Of a stretch of 64,000 nt of DNA, positions 37,955-46,134 are shown in pieces. Source of the stretch: Bacillota bacterium (GTDB lineage: Bacteria > Bacillota > Negativicutes > CTSoil-072); assembly GCA_017889545.1 (NCBI GenBank), contig JAGFZV010000006.1:1-64000 (forward strand). The letters run 5' to 3'. The first letter of the stretch is position 1, and every line of letters starts with the position of its first letter. The translations under genes and the position numbers were made by a program. Below the pieces are notes generated by a model. The model had not been told where the DNA came from, did no database searches, and saw nothing but the letters and a program-made list of their open reading frames with translations.

Positions 37955-38224
37955 TCAGCGTATCAATTGCGGTATGTTCATAAAAATTTCCCGCGTGTAA
38001 TTGACTACTAAGCTTAGCATCCATGGACCAAACAGTAAAACCGCCACAAAAACGGCAATGATTTTAGGGACAAAAGCTAATGTCTGCTCTTGTATTTGAG
38101 TCGTCGCCTGAAAAATGCTGACTGCAATACCAACAAAAAGAGCCAATCCCAGCATTGGGGCGGATATCAGCATCACCATCATCAGTGCATCGCGACCAAT
38201 TTGAATTGCCATGTCAGATGACAC
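37955..38224 (-). CDS. fliQ: Flagellar export apparatus protein FliQ
   Basis: An 89-residue protein with two membrane helices, part of the FliPQR helical export gate. The conserved SIFQATTQIQEQTLAFVPKI lies between the helices. The start is a GTG at 38224 supported by GGGAGGT; an in-frame ATG four codons later is too far from it. It lies 12 bases past fliP. Confidence 0.95.
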   Translation of the reverse strand: MSSDMAIQIGRDALMMVMLISAPMLGLALFVGIAVSIFQATTQIQEQTLAFVPKIIAVFVAVLLFGPWMLSLVVNYTREIFMNIPQLIR

Positions 38225-38236
38225 AATATACCTCCC

Positions 38237-38992
38237 TTAATTAAAACTGACAAGCAATGAACGAACTATTAAATGCCAGCCGTCAACCAAAATAAACAAT
38301 AGTATTTTGAACGGCAGCGAGATCATGACTGGCGGAACCATCATCATACCCATTGACATGAGCGTACTGGCTACAACCATATCAATAACAATAAAAGGAA
38401 TATAGATCAAAAAACCAATCTGAAATGCCGTTTTTAATTCACTAATTACAAAAGCCGGTATAAGGACCATTGAGGATACTTCCTCAGGAGAATTAGGCCG
38501 CGGGCCTTCTGAAATATTAACGAACAATGCGATATCGTTTTCACGCGTTTGTTTAAACATGAATTCCCGCATAGGTTTCATTGCTTCAGTCATCGCCGCA
38601 TCCTGACTAATTGTTCCAGAAAAATAAGGTTGAAGTGCATTTTTATTTACTTGATCAATATACGGTGACATTGTAAAGAAGGTCAAGAATAACGCCAGCC
38701 CGATCAAAACCTGATTTGGCGGCATTTGCTGCGTTGCTAAAGCACTGCGCAAAAAAGACAACACAACGATAATGCGAGTAAATGAAGTCATCATAATTAA
38801 AATAGACGGTGCCAATGTTAATATGGTTAATGCAAATAAAATTTGTAAACTTACTGCAACTTCCTGCGGATTTCCAGCTACACCCATTCCAATATTGATA
38901 CTGGGAAACGGAACCGGCGGTGCGGACAATGCCACAGACGGAAACATAAGCAGACAAGCAGCAGCCGGAAAAACGACTTTTATAATATTCAT
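38237..38992 (-). CDS. fliP: Flagellar export apparatus protein FliP
   Basis: A 251-residue export gate protein with a cleavable-type N-terminal signal (about residues 1-23, ending ALSAPP) and four further membrane segments. Family signatures: MMTSFTRIIVVLSFLRSAL and QQMPPNQVLIGLALFLTFF near 65-105, and the later AFVISELKTAFQIGF near 180. It starts 6 bases after fliO, with AGGT upstream. Confidence 0.96.
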   Translation of the reverse strand: MNIIKVVFPAAACLLMFPSVALSAPPVPFPSINIGMGVAGNPQEVAVSLQILFALTILTLAPSILIMMTSFTRIIVVLSFLRSALATQQMPPNQVLIGLALFLTFFTMSPYIDQVNKNALQPYFSGTISQDAAMTEAMKPMREFMFKQTRENDIALFVNISEGPRPNSPEEVSSMVLIPAFVISELKTAFQIGFLIYIPFIVIDMVVASTLMSMGMMMVPPVMISLPFKILLFILVDGWHLIVRSLLVSFN

Positions 38993-38998
38993 TCCAGT

Positions 38999-39562
38999 CT
39001 ACCTCTTCTCCTCATCTATAGAGGATCTGTCTTTGTCTTGCCGGTCAGAGCCGAAAACTCCTGGAAACTTACTGGACATTTTTTGTAATGATACTAACTG
39101 TTTTTGAAAAATCACACTAAATTGGTCGTTTATCGAATGGTTAGATTGGTTTTTAATTTTTTCTATATCTGCTGCCGAAGTAATTTCCTGCAGTAGATTG
39201 ATGGCATGATCCGTAACGCCCAACACTAAAACCCGTCCCGCTATTTCCACAACATAAACGGCACGGTTTGATCCAAAGGATAAATGGGCCAGTATTTTGT
39301 TTTCGCCAGTGGAATGAACTGATCCCATTTTTTGTCCTACTAAACGGGAGGTGAAATACGCCAATCCAATCACCAAAACAAAAACAATGATTAAAAACAG
39401 TAAATAACCAACAGTTAATAACAATGAAGATGAACCGCTTTGCGGTTCATTGTATTTCAGATACTCAGAACTTTGTTCCGCGCCAAAGCTTTGTCCGGTC
39501 AATGCATGTAGTAGAAATACACACAATATAATAATGACGGGTAATAACTTAATTTTATTCAT
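38999..39562 (-). CDS. fliO: Flagellar assembly protein FliO
   Basis: A 187-residue protein with an N-terminal signal-like segment (1-28), a periplasmic/extracellular stretch, one membrane helix (about 47-70) and a cytosolic domain with the FliO-type beta region RAVYVVEIAGRVLVLGVTDH. FliO assists assembly of FliP rings. It begins 2 bases after cheY, with a weak ribosome binding site, and is followed by fliP by 6 bases. Confidence 0.9.
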   Translation of the reverse strand: MNKIKLLPVIIILCVFLLHALTGQSFGAEQSSEYLKYNEPQSGSSSLLLTVGYLLFLIIVFVLVIGLAYFTSRLVGQKMGSVHSTGENKILAHLSFGSNRAVYVVEIAGRVLVLGVTDHAINLLQEITSAADIEKIKNQSNHSINDQFSVIFQKQLVSLQKMSSKFPGVFGSDRQDKDRSSIDEEKR

Positions 39563-39564
39563 TC

Positions 39565-39927
39565 TCAGCCAGCAGCTTTGCGGATCGCTTCTAAAACACG
39601 ATCTGGTTGAAAAGGCTTAACGATAAAATCGCGGGCGCCAGATTGAATAGCTTCAATGACCATCGACTGCTGACCCATTGCGCTGCACATGATAACTTTT
39701 GCACTAGGATCTATTTTGCGAATTTCCTTCACGGCAGAAATTCCATCCATTTCCGGCATCGTAATATCCATTGTTATTAGATCAGGACGCAATTCTTGAA
39801 ATTTTTCGATAGCTCGCAATCCGTTTTCCGCCTCGCCTACAATCTCATACCCATTTTTTGTCAAAATATCCTTAATCATCATTCTCATGAAAGCAGCGTC
39901 GTCCACAACTAAAATACGTGTTCCCAT
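39565..39927 (-). CDS. cheY: Chemotaxis response regulator CheY
   Basis: A 120-residue single receiver domain that carries the signal from CheA to the flagellar switch. Acidic pocket Asp9/Asp10 (LVVDDAAFM), phospho-acceptor Asp54 in LITMDITMPEMDG, Thr/Ser in IMCSAMGQ and Lys in DFIVKPFQ. The ATG at 39927 follows GGGAG at 8 bases. It lies between fliY and fliO as in Bacillus, so the signal and its switch target are co-expressed. Confidence 0.97.
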   Translation of the reverse strand: MGTRILVVDDAAFMRMMIKDILTKNGYEIVGEAENGLRAIEKFQELRPDLITMDITMPEMDGISAVKEIRKIDPSAKVIMCSAMGQQSMVIEAIQSGARDFIVKPFQPDRVLEAIRKAAG

Positions 39928-39967
39928 CAACATATCTCCCTTAACTTGAAATTTTTAAAATTATTTC

Positions 39968-41104
39968 TTATTGCAAATTGTTGGTACGTTCAAGTTGGCT
40001 GACTATCTCAGTAATTCTGACACCAAAATTTTCGTCTATAACTACAACCTCTCCTTTTGCAATTAGTTTTCCATTGACTAAAACATCTACAGGTTCGCCA
40101 GCTAATTTATCTAATTCAATAATCGAGCCTGGGACTAATTCCAATATATCACGAATTAGTTTTCTTGTTCTCCCAAGTTCAACCGTAACTTGCAAAGGCA
40201 CATCCATAATCAAGCTAATATTGGGATCAGAAACAGGCAAAGAATTAACAGTCAGCGGTGCAAATTGAACCGGCTGAACAGTAATATTTTGTTGATACTG
40301 AGCTTTGGATGGCATGTTTTCAGCAGGAAAAGAAGAATTTGGAATTTTGTATTTTGGGTTAGAAATTTCTTCTTTCACCTCGACAGCTTCCTTCATTAAC
40401 GGTTTCGGCGTAGGTTTCGGTGCAAGTGCAGGCGCTTGAATGGAACCCATCAGACCTGAAACCATTTCGCGTGCGAAATCAATTGACAACACCTGCATAA
40501 TTTCACCGTCAATCAAACCCTCAACTTCCATACGAAATGAAACTCGAACAACGGATTGATCATCTGATGTCAAATTTGTAATAGACGGATTATCGGCAAA
40601 ATTCATTACGTTAACTTTGGGTGGTGAAATATCTACCTTTTTTTTAAATACTGTTGACATTGCGGTCGCCGTTGATCCCATCATCTGATTCATTGCTTCT
40701 GTAACTGCACTCATATACAATTCATTCAATTCAGACGGGGGATTAGATCCATCTCCACCCATCATCAAGTCTGCGATGATCGCTGTATCCCGCTCCTGCA
40801 TGGCCAGTAAGTTCCCACCATGAAGTCCATGCGTATAACCTACCTCAATCACAACATACGGGAGCGGATACTGTTCTTTAATTTCTCTTAAATTTGATAT
40901 TGAAACTTTTGGCGTAGTAATCGATACCCGTCTATCAAGGAGAATCGATAACGTGGTGGCAGCGCTGCCCATGGATATATTTCCGATTTCCCCCATTGCA
41001 TCTCTTTCAATATCTGTTAATTCGATTGCCGGTGAAGCCATTACCGGATCTGCCCGCAACAAGGCATCAATTTCTTCTTGTGAGAGGAAACCATCACTCA
41101 CCAT
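39968..41104 (-). CDS. fliY: Flagellar switch protein and CheY-P phosphatase FliY
   Basis: A 378-residue fusion. The N-terminus has the CheY-binding peptide LSQEEIDALL, followed by a CheC-like phosphatase domain with both E-x2-N helices (DAMGEIGNISMGSAATTL near 40 and VTEAMNQMMGSTATAM near 135), a Pro/Lys-rich linker (about 230-285) and a C-terminal FliN domain (MDVPLQVTVELGRTRKLIRD). It forms the C-ring with FliM and FliG and removes phosphate from CheY-P. The ATG at 41104 follows AAGGAG and overlaps the fliM end by 11 bases. Confidence 0.96.
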   Translation of the reverse strand: MVSDGFLSQEEIDALLRADPVMASPAIELTDIERDAMGEIGNISMGSAATTLSILLDRRVSITTPKVSISNLREIKEQYPLPYVVIEVGYTHGLHGGNLLAMQERDTAIIADLMMGGDGSNPPSELNELYMSAVTEAMNQMMGSTATAMSTVFKKKVDISPPKVNVMNFADNPSITNLTSDDQSVVRVSFRMEVEGLIDGEIMQVLSIDFAREMVSGLMGSIQAPALAPKPTPKPLMKEAVEVKEEISNPKYKIPNSSFPAENMPSKAQYQQNITVQPVQFAPLTVNSLPVSDPNISLIMDVPLQVTVELGRTRKLIRDILELVPGSIIELDKLAGEPVDVLVNGKLIAKGEVVVIDENFGVRITEIVSQLERTNNLQ

Positions 41105-42098
41105 CTTCATCTCCTTCAAGCCAAACTTGTGTTATCTGGATCGCAGTATTTTTCCCTGAAACGCCTGGTTTGCATTTGAATTTTTCACCTTTGCCGATTC
41201 GAACTTTTAGTTCATCGGTAACCTTTGTGTCCAACCGTAATACATCATCAATTGCTAAATCCAATAATTCATGAACGGAAACCGAAGCATGCCCCAACTC
41301 TACGGATATCGGAATAAATGAACGTTCTAATTTTCGTTGCAGAGAAGTGATGTTTTCCGGCGATGTTTGTTTAGCGACTGAAGAAGCAACCCAAAAAGTC
41401 GTTGTTAATTTCGACATGATTGGTTCCAGAACAAGATAAGGGATACAGATGTTAATTAATCCTTCAGTCTGCATAATTTTTGCTTGCAAAGTGATGATAA
41501 CAACCATATCGTTCGGAGCAACGATTTGCGTAAATTGAGGGTTAGTTTCAATTGCTTCCAACGAAGGTTCGATATGTAAAACCTGTTTCCAAGCTTCCTG
41601 AAATCCATCCAAGGACTTTGACATAACGCGGCGAACAATAGCCTCCTCGATGTCCGTCAAACTTCTTGATTTCATAGGAGCAGACCCAGTTCCGCCAAAT
41701 AACCGGTCAATAATTGCAAATATTAAGTTCGGGTGCCAGTCAAAGATAACATTCCCTTTTAGCGGGTTCATGGCAAAAATGCTGATCACACTTGGATTTG
41801 GCAATGAACGAATAAATTCTTCATATGTCAGCTGATCAACAGAAACTACGTTGATATGCACTATGCTTCGCAGATGCCCAGACAAAAAAGTGTTCAGCAG
41901 ACGGGCAAAATTTTCATGCAACATATATAAAGTTCGAATTTGGTCTTTGGAGAATTTATCAGGGCGTTTAAAATCATATACTTTGATTTTTCGCTGTTTT
42001 TGCTCAAGGTTCATTTCTTCAGCCGAAACAACGCCAGTCGACAATGCTGAAAGTAGTTCGTCTATTTCTGTTTGCGATAGAATATCTGGCACTGACAA
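41094..42098 (-). CDS. fliM: Flagellar motor switch protein FliM
   Basis: A 334-residue C-ring protein. The N-terminal CheY-P-binding peptide is DILSQTEIDELLSAL; the middle CheC-like domain lacks catalytic E-x2-N residues, as expected; the C-terminus is a FliN-like domain (ISVELGHASVSVHELLDLA). The start is not ATG: a TTG at 42098 lies 5 bases after AAGGAG and gives MSVPDILSQ; a GTG two codons later is the alternative. The end overlaps fliY. Confidence 0.95.
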   Translation of the reverse strand: MSVPDILSQTEIDELLSALSTGVVSAEEMNLEQKQRKIKVYDFKRPDKFSKDQIRTLYMLHENFARLLNTFLSGHLRSIVHINVVSVDQLTYEEFIRSLPNPSVISIFAMNPLKGNVIFDWHPNLIFAIIDRLFGGTGSAPMKSRSLTDIEEAIVRRVMSKSLDGFQEAWKQVLHIEPSLEAIETNPQFTQIVAPNDMVVIITLQAKIMQTEGLINICIPYLVLEPIMSKLTTTFWVASSVAKQTSPENITSLQRKLERSFIPISVELGHASVSVHELLDLAIDDVLRLDTKVTDELKVRIGKGEKFKCKPGVSGKNTAIQITQVWLEGDEDGE

Positions 42099-42151
42099 AC
42101 GCTCTCCTTTCTGTATCATTAGATTCGATGGTATGTCAACGTGAATATTGC

Positions 42152-42616
42152 CTATTGAAGCAAAAATGTCGTTATATACACTTGATAAACACGTTCCCGC
42201 CCAAGAGCTGAATTAATTTCGTTTTTCAATAACGTCTTTAAGTGTTCCTGCTTGCTAGGATCAAAATCTTCCGCTTTTTGCGAACGCAAGACATGAAGAA
42301 CCGTGTCTTGAATTTTTACTTCCTCAGGTGAAAGTGTTTTTCCTTCTTTCGGCGGACTATTTTTGTCAGGATTTAATTCCAAAATGAGTCCAATTTTCAA
42401 ATAACGTCCGCTGTTCACACTGCCAATATTTAAAATAAGACCGTCTTTCGCATCCCCCAATTTAAGAAAAGTACCCGGTTCGCGTTGAACAGTTTTAGAA
42501 TTATCCATAAAATAATGTGTTACAACATAATATGCAATTCCACTACATAAGATTAATGCGCCAATAACTGCACCCGCAATCAATTTCAGTGACAACGTTT
42601 TCGTTGGCTCAGCCAT
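42152..42616 (-). CDS. fliL: Flagellar basal body-associated protein FliL
   Basis: A 154-residue single-pass membrane protein (helix about residues 11-32) with an extracytoplasmic stomatin-like FliL domain (GRYLKIGLILELNPDK and a C-terminal RVYQVYITTFLLQ). It surrounds the stator near the motor and raises torque or stability. GGAAGGGG precedes the ATG at 42616. It directly follows motA by 44 bases, where motB would be expected. Confidence 0.94.
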   Translation of the reverse strand: MAEPTKTLSLKLIAGAVIGALILCSGIAYYVVTHYFMDNSKTVQREPGTFLKLGDAKDGLILNIGSVNSGRYLKIGLILELNPDKNSPPKEGKTLSPEEVKIQDTVLHVLRSQKAEDFDPSKQEHLKTLLKNEINSALGRERVYQVYITTFLLQ

Positions 42617-42660
42617 ATAAATACCCCTTCCGGATACTGTCTTGATAACACTTCATTCAA

Positions 42661-43443
42661 TCAATCCGAATTATTTTGTTCTTTTACGGTTCCTCGCGCT
42701 TTCGGCGCAAGGAAGGCTAAAAGCTTTTCTTCCACAATGCGAGGGTTGTCACCAGCTTGTACAGACAAAATTCCTTCTAATGTAACTTCATGCAGAAGAA
42801 CTTGTTGAGAACTGCGATTCTTCAGTTTAGAAGCAATAGGCAGAAAAAATACATTTGCGCTGCCAACACCGTACAAGGTTGCAATAAATGCGGTTGCAAT
42901 GGATGGACCAAGAGTTTCCGCCTCACTAAGATTCCCTAAGACATGAACGAGACCCATTACAGTTCCGATAATCCCCATTGTTGGTCCAAATCCGCCGGCG
43001 GCTTCAAAAATAGCCACCCCTTTATGATGCCTTTCCTGAATAAAAGTCAGTTCTGTTTCCATAATGCTGCGAACTAATTCTGCATCAGTACCATCAATTA
43101 CTAATTGCATTCCTTTTTTCAAGAATGGATCTTCAATCTCAGACAAATTTTCTTCCAAGGCCAGCAATCCTTCTCGCCTGGCTTTTTCAGCAAAACCTAC
43201 TAAAATCACAATTAAATTTGTCGCATCATATTTTTTTTCTTTAAAAGCTATGCCTAAAAGTTGTGGAATCGTTTTTAACTCCGCCAACGTAAAGCCAATA
43301 GCGGTAGCACCGGCAGTTCCGCCAAAAACCGTAACAAATGCCGGTATACTAAAAAGACTGCTTATGTGGCCGCCTTCGAGAACGACTGACGCCATCAGAG
43401 CACCGACACCAAGCACAAGTCCTGCAACAGTTACAAAATCCAT
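42661..43443 (-). CDS. motA: Flagellar motor stator protein MotA
   Basis: A 260-residue stator subunit with four membrane helices. The conserved cytosolic loop includes EARKEG-like AEKARREGLLALEENL near 85-100, and the channel-lining prolines lie in GGFGPTMGIIGTVMGLVHVL near 152-171. It forms the ion channel with MotB, but no motB is adjacent: the next gene is fliL. The start at 43443 has GAGGTG upstream. Sodium or proton use cannot be told from this subunit alone. Confidence 0.94.
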   Translation of the reverse strand: MDFVTVAGLVLGVGALMASVVLEGGHISSLFSIPAFVTVFGGTAGATAIGFTLAELKTIPQLLGIAFKEKKYDATNLIVILVGFAEKARREGLLALEENLSEIEDPFLKKGMQLVIDGTDAELVRSIMETELTFIQERHHKGVAIFEAAGGFGPTMGIIGTVMGLVHVLGNLSEAETLGPSIATAFIATLYGVGSANVFFLPIASKLKNRSSQQVLLHEVTLEGILSVQAGDNPRIVEEKLLAFLAPKARGTVKEQNNSD

Positions 43444-43457
43444 TCATTACACCTCAA

Positions 43458-43655
43458 CTAACGTAAGTTGGCCAACATTGCCCGGCGATATTCTAAAACC
43501 CGGTGAATAATCTCAGAAGAAGACTCTTCTACGATGATCTTTTTGCCAGTTGTTAACGTAATAACCGTATCAGGAGTTTCTTCAATTGTTTCAATAAGAT
43601 CGGCATTCAGGACGAATTCATGATCATGGCTCTTCAAACGCGTCAATTTAATCAC
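43458..43655 (-). CDS. flbD: Flagellar protein FlbD (SwrD type)
   Basis: A 65-residue protein of the FlbD family (MIKLTRLKSHDHEFVLNADL, then IETIEETPDTVITLTTGKKI). In Bacillus the homologue SwrD raises stator torque. The start is a GTG at 43655 with AAAGGAG 8 bases away; the longer frame to 43712 adds translated leader. It lies 14 bases before motA. This family always neighbours flgE and motA in Firmicutes operons. Confidence 0.92.
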   Translation of the reverse strand: MIKLTRLKSHDHEFVLNADLIETIEETPDTVITLTTGKKIIVEESSSEIIHRVLEYRRAMLANLR

Positions 43656-43790
43656 ACCGCCATCTCCTTTGCTGTAAAGTAAGACCATATTTGGGGAAGA
43701 TACATTCCGCAAAACATTAGTCGAACTTGTTTTGAATAACAGCCTGATAATCTACAACTTTTTAAATCGAGGTTTTACTGCTGAGTTACG

Positions 43791-43833
43791 GATAAACATT
43801 GTGGAGGATATTTTCTCCCCCACAATGTTTATC
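43791..43833 (-). repeat. Terminator-like hairpin between flgE and flbD
   Basis: GATAAACATTGTGG (43791-43804) and CCACAATGTTTATC (43820-43833) are perfect 14-base complements with extra pairing toward the loop. It starts about 10 bases past the flgE stop. On the minus strand no T-run follows, so it is not a classical terminator; an mRNA-processing or stabilising stem within the operon is as likely. The remaining 130 bases to flbD show no clear promoter. Confidence 0.65.
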
Positions 43834-43843
43834 AAGAAGTCCG

Positions 43844-45109
43844 TCAGCGTTTCAGACTTGCCAGTTCTTGCAGCATTTCATCAGTAGTAGAAATGATCTT
43901 CGAATTGGCCTGAAAACCACGCTGAGTAATAATCATGTTGCTGAACTCCCGGGCAAGGTCGACATTAGACATCTCTAGAGTTCCTGCATTCAGTGTACCG
44001 CTTCCCTGTGCTCCCGGAATATACATTGTCCCTTCACCGGAGTTGCTGCTGGAAATATACATGCTATCACCTACTTTTGTCAACCCGCCAACATTAGGGA
44101 ACATCGCTATCGCAATTTGGGCCAAATTGCGGGTTAACCCATTGCTGTAGCGGCCTACGACCATACCTTTGGAATCAATGGTTGTCCCCTGCAATTCACC
44201 AGCGGCCAAACCATTCTGATTAGCGGCAACAACTGTCGTATCACCGCCGTATTGTGTTACTTGAGAAAAATCAGGAATAATCGACACTAGTGCGCCACCG
44301 GTAACCGGCATAAAGGTGAATGAAGGATAAGGCGCAGCCGGAGCAATAAATTTGCCATTTGAATCAAAATTTACTTCATATGCTCCTGATGTAATAGCTA
44401 ACCCATCTTCTGTCGTTGCAGACGGTGTAAAACTCCAGGCAGAAGTGGCGGCAGCAGGCGCTGTTGCGCTTGGCGCTGCAAGCTTTGTGAAAGTCCCGCT
44501 CACCCGATGTTCTGTTCCGTTGCTGTCATATACAGTTATGGCGCTTTGAGCACTAGTTCCAACTGCAGCGCCGGCCGATATGTTATTTTCATAGCTTATC
44601 GAAGTTGTAGCAACTCCACCAATACCGCCTAAATCAACAGTAATACCTTTCACTTGTGTATTGGGATCCGGGTCGGTTTCTGTAGCAGGATCGCCAATCC
44701 AGCCAACAACTTGCTTTCCATCCGCAGAAAGAAGCTTGCCTTGTTTATCAAAATCAAAATTTCCATTACGAGTATATAAGTAAGTATTGTCTCCGCCGTC
44801 CAATGCAAACAGACCTTGTCCCTGGATCGCTAAATCCGTTGCTTTACCGGTCGGTTGAAGACTGCCATCAGTAAAATTTGTGTTGATAGCGGCAACACCC
44901 ATTCCAAGCCCTATTTGAACAGGATTGGTTCCACCCTGGCTTCCACTCCCAGCTGTGGCGTTTTCCAAGGTTTGACTCATCACATCTTTAAAAGAAACAC
45001 TGCTGGATTTAAAGCCAATCGTATTGACATTAGCGATATTATTACCGATGACATCCATCATCGTTTGATGATTCCTAAGTCCGGAGACGCCTGAGTAAAG
45101 TGAACGCAT
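43844..45109 (-). CDS. flgE: Flagellar hook protein FlgE
   Basis: A 421-residue rod/hook family protein. The N-terminal rod motif is MRSLYSGVSGLRNHQTMMDV with GNNIANVNTIGFK, the centre is a variable Ala/Gly/Thr-rich hook domain, and the C-terminus is NVDLAREFSNMIITQRGFQA followed by STTDEMLQELASL. It polymerises into the hook, with FlgD as cap and FliK as ruler. The ATG at 45109 follows AAAGGAGGT by 8 bases. A 180-base structured spacer precedes it. Confidence 0.96.
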   Translation of the reverse strand: MRSLYSGVSGLRNHQTMMDVIGNNIANVNTIGFKSSSVSFKDVMSQTLENATAGSGSQGGTNPVQIGLGMGVAAINTNFTDGSLQPTGKATDLAIQGQGLFALDGGDNTYLYTRNGNFDFDKQGKLLSADGKQVVGWIGDPATETDPDPNTQVKGITVDLGGIGGVATTSISYENNISAGAAVGTSAQSAITVYDSNGTEHRVSGTFTKLAAPSATAPAAATSAWSFTPSATTEDGLAITSGAYEVNFDSNGKFIAPAAPYPSFTFMPVTGGALVSIIPDFSQVTQYGGDTTVVAANQNGLAAGELQGTTIDSKGMVVGRYSNGLTRNLAQIAIAMFPNVGGLTKVGDSMYISSSNSGEGTMYIPGAQGSGTLNAGTLEMSNVDLAREFSNMIITQRGFQANSKIISTTDEMLQELASLKR

Positions 45110-45133
45110 AATCAATGACCTCCTTTTTTTTGG

Positions 45134-45231
45134 TCCATCAGAAAGTATAAATTTTGTCTGATGGACATAAGTGCAATCAGCAGTTTGTGCCGTCGCTTTA
45201 AAGCTCGGTGCAAGCCGGGTTTTCTAGTATC
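45134..45231. repeat. Dispersed intergenic repeat, copy 3
   Basis: About 98 bases with hairpin CCATCAGA/TCTGATGG, then GACATAAGTGCAA, TTGTGCCGTCGCT and CCGGGTTTTCTA. It matches copy 1 at 21066-21158 block by block. The stem sequence differs from copy 1, yet pairing is kept, which points to selection on structure. It lies in the spacer upstream of flgE, 25 bases from the ribosome binding site. Confidence 0.7.
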
Positions 45232-45241
45232 CTTGCAAGAT

Positions 45242-45291
45242 GACTGCCTCAATCAGTCAGCAGTCAGGGCTTCCTCAAGAGGTCCAGCCCT
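45242..45291. repeat. Two adjacent short hairpins upstream of flgE
   Basis: GACTGC (45242-45247) pairs with GCAGTC (45260-45265), and AGGGCT (45266-45271) with AGCCCT (45286-45291), the latter with a further CCTC/GAGG pairing inside. The second overlaps the stop codon of the TIGR02530-type gene. With the repeat copy next to it, the whole spacer before flgE is structured. No T-run follows. Confidence 0.5.
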
Positions 45292-45691
45292 AAATAATAA
45301 TTGCACTATCAATATTGGTAAATAAATTATTCTTCATACTGGCGCCGTCCATGGCTGTAATTACGGTCTTGTTTTTTATGCTCACAACCAACGCTAGATC
45401 ATTGTTCATTAAAACTAATGATTCTTTTGCCCCTTTTTGTGCTGCTTTATCAACTGCACCGTTTAATCTTGCCATTCCCGCTTGGTCGATCATAATATTT
45501 CGGCTTTGTAAACGTTGAATAGCATGTTGGGAAAATTTAACATCGGATAGTTCACGTTCAAGGATTTGACTAAACTGAGAATTGCTGTTTCCCAATTGTG
45601 TCGGATTGTTTGTTATTGATTTTGAATTGGAATTTTTATTAATAGCGGGCAATAATGATTGCTGCGACAAGGAAAAGCGATTGTCAATCAC
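45290..45691 (-). CDS. TIGR02530-type flagellar operon protein
   Basis: A 133-residue protein with a Ser/Asn-rich disordered N-terminus (1-45) and a conserved C-terminal domain: VKFSQHAIQRLQSRNIMID, then GVDKAAQKGAKESLVLMNN-like text and SIKNKTVITAMDG. This matches the small flagellar operon protein family found between flgD and flgE in Firmicutes; role unproven, perhaps as a hook-assembly factor. Start is a GTG at 45691, AAGGAG 11 bases upstream. 6 bases after flgD. Confidence 0.88.
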   Translation of the reverse strand: MIDNRFSLSQQSLLPAINKNSNSKSITNNPTQLGNSNSQFSQILERELSDVKFSQHAIQRLQSRNIMIDQAGMARLNGAVDKAAQKGAKESLVLMNNDLALVVSIKNKTVITAMDGASMKNNLFTNIDSAIII

Positions 45692-45697
45692 AAAGAA

Positions 45698-46114
45698 TCA
45701 GGCTCCTTCCATTGGATTTGTTATGGTGGTCACTTCGTTTAAGTCAACTTTCTGACTGCCTACCAACAACTGAGTTTGTCCACCAGATACAAAAACTGAT
45801 TTTACAGTACCTATGTTTTCGGTTCCATCATCGGAATTCCAGGTTATCACCATACCAATCATTGACGTGGCCTGAGTCGTCTGCATAGCCGTTGTCATAT
45901 TTTGCATTTGCTCCAGACTGGAAAATTGAGCCATTTGAGAAATAAATTGAGTATCATCCATTGGTTCGGTAGGATCTTGGTACCGTAACTGAGTCACTAA
46001 TAATTTCAAAAAATCATTTTTACCTAAAGCTTGGTTATTTGTACTAGAAGTTGTTGTCTGGTTTGAATTTGCTGCAGTCTGGGTAACTGCATTGGAAGAA
46101 GTGATAGTCGCCAT
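45698..46114 (-). CDS. flgD: Flagellar hook capping protein FlgD
   Basis: A 138-residue scaffold that caps the growing hook. The N-terminal export and capping part has [20 protein letters not shown] and [19 protein letters not shown]; the C-terminus is short compared with enterobacterial FlgD (about 230 residues) and lacks most of the tudor/FnIII domains, which is common in Firmicutes. AGGAGG-type site precedes the ATG at 46114. Encoded between fliK and the TIGR02530 gene, with flgE next. Confidence 0.94.
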   Translation of the reverse strand: MATITSSNAVTQTAANSNQTTTSSTNNQALGKNDFLKLLVTQLRYQDPTEPMDDTQFISQMAQFSSLEQMQNMTTAMQTTQATSMIGMVITWNSDDGTENIGTVKSVFVSGGQTQLLVGSQKVDLNEVTTITNPMEGA

Positions 46115-46134
46115 TATTTCACCTCCTGTCGAAT

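Noticed and set aside
43656-43790. Sigma-28-type promoter upstream of flbD (TAAA and a GCTGTTAT-like box).
   Set aside because: Spacing and -10 match are poor; no consistent consensus pair could be fitted.
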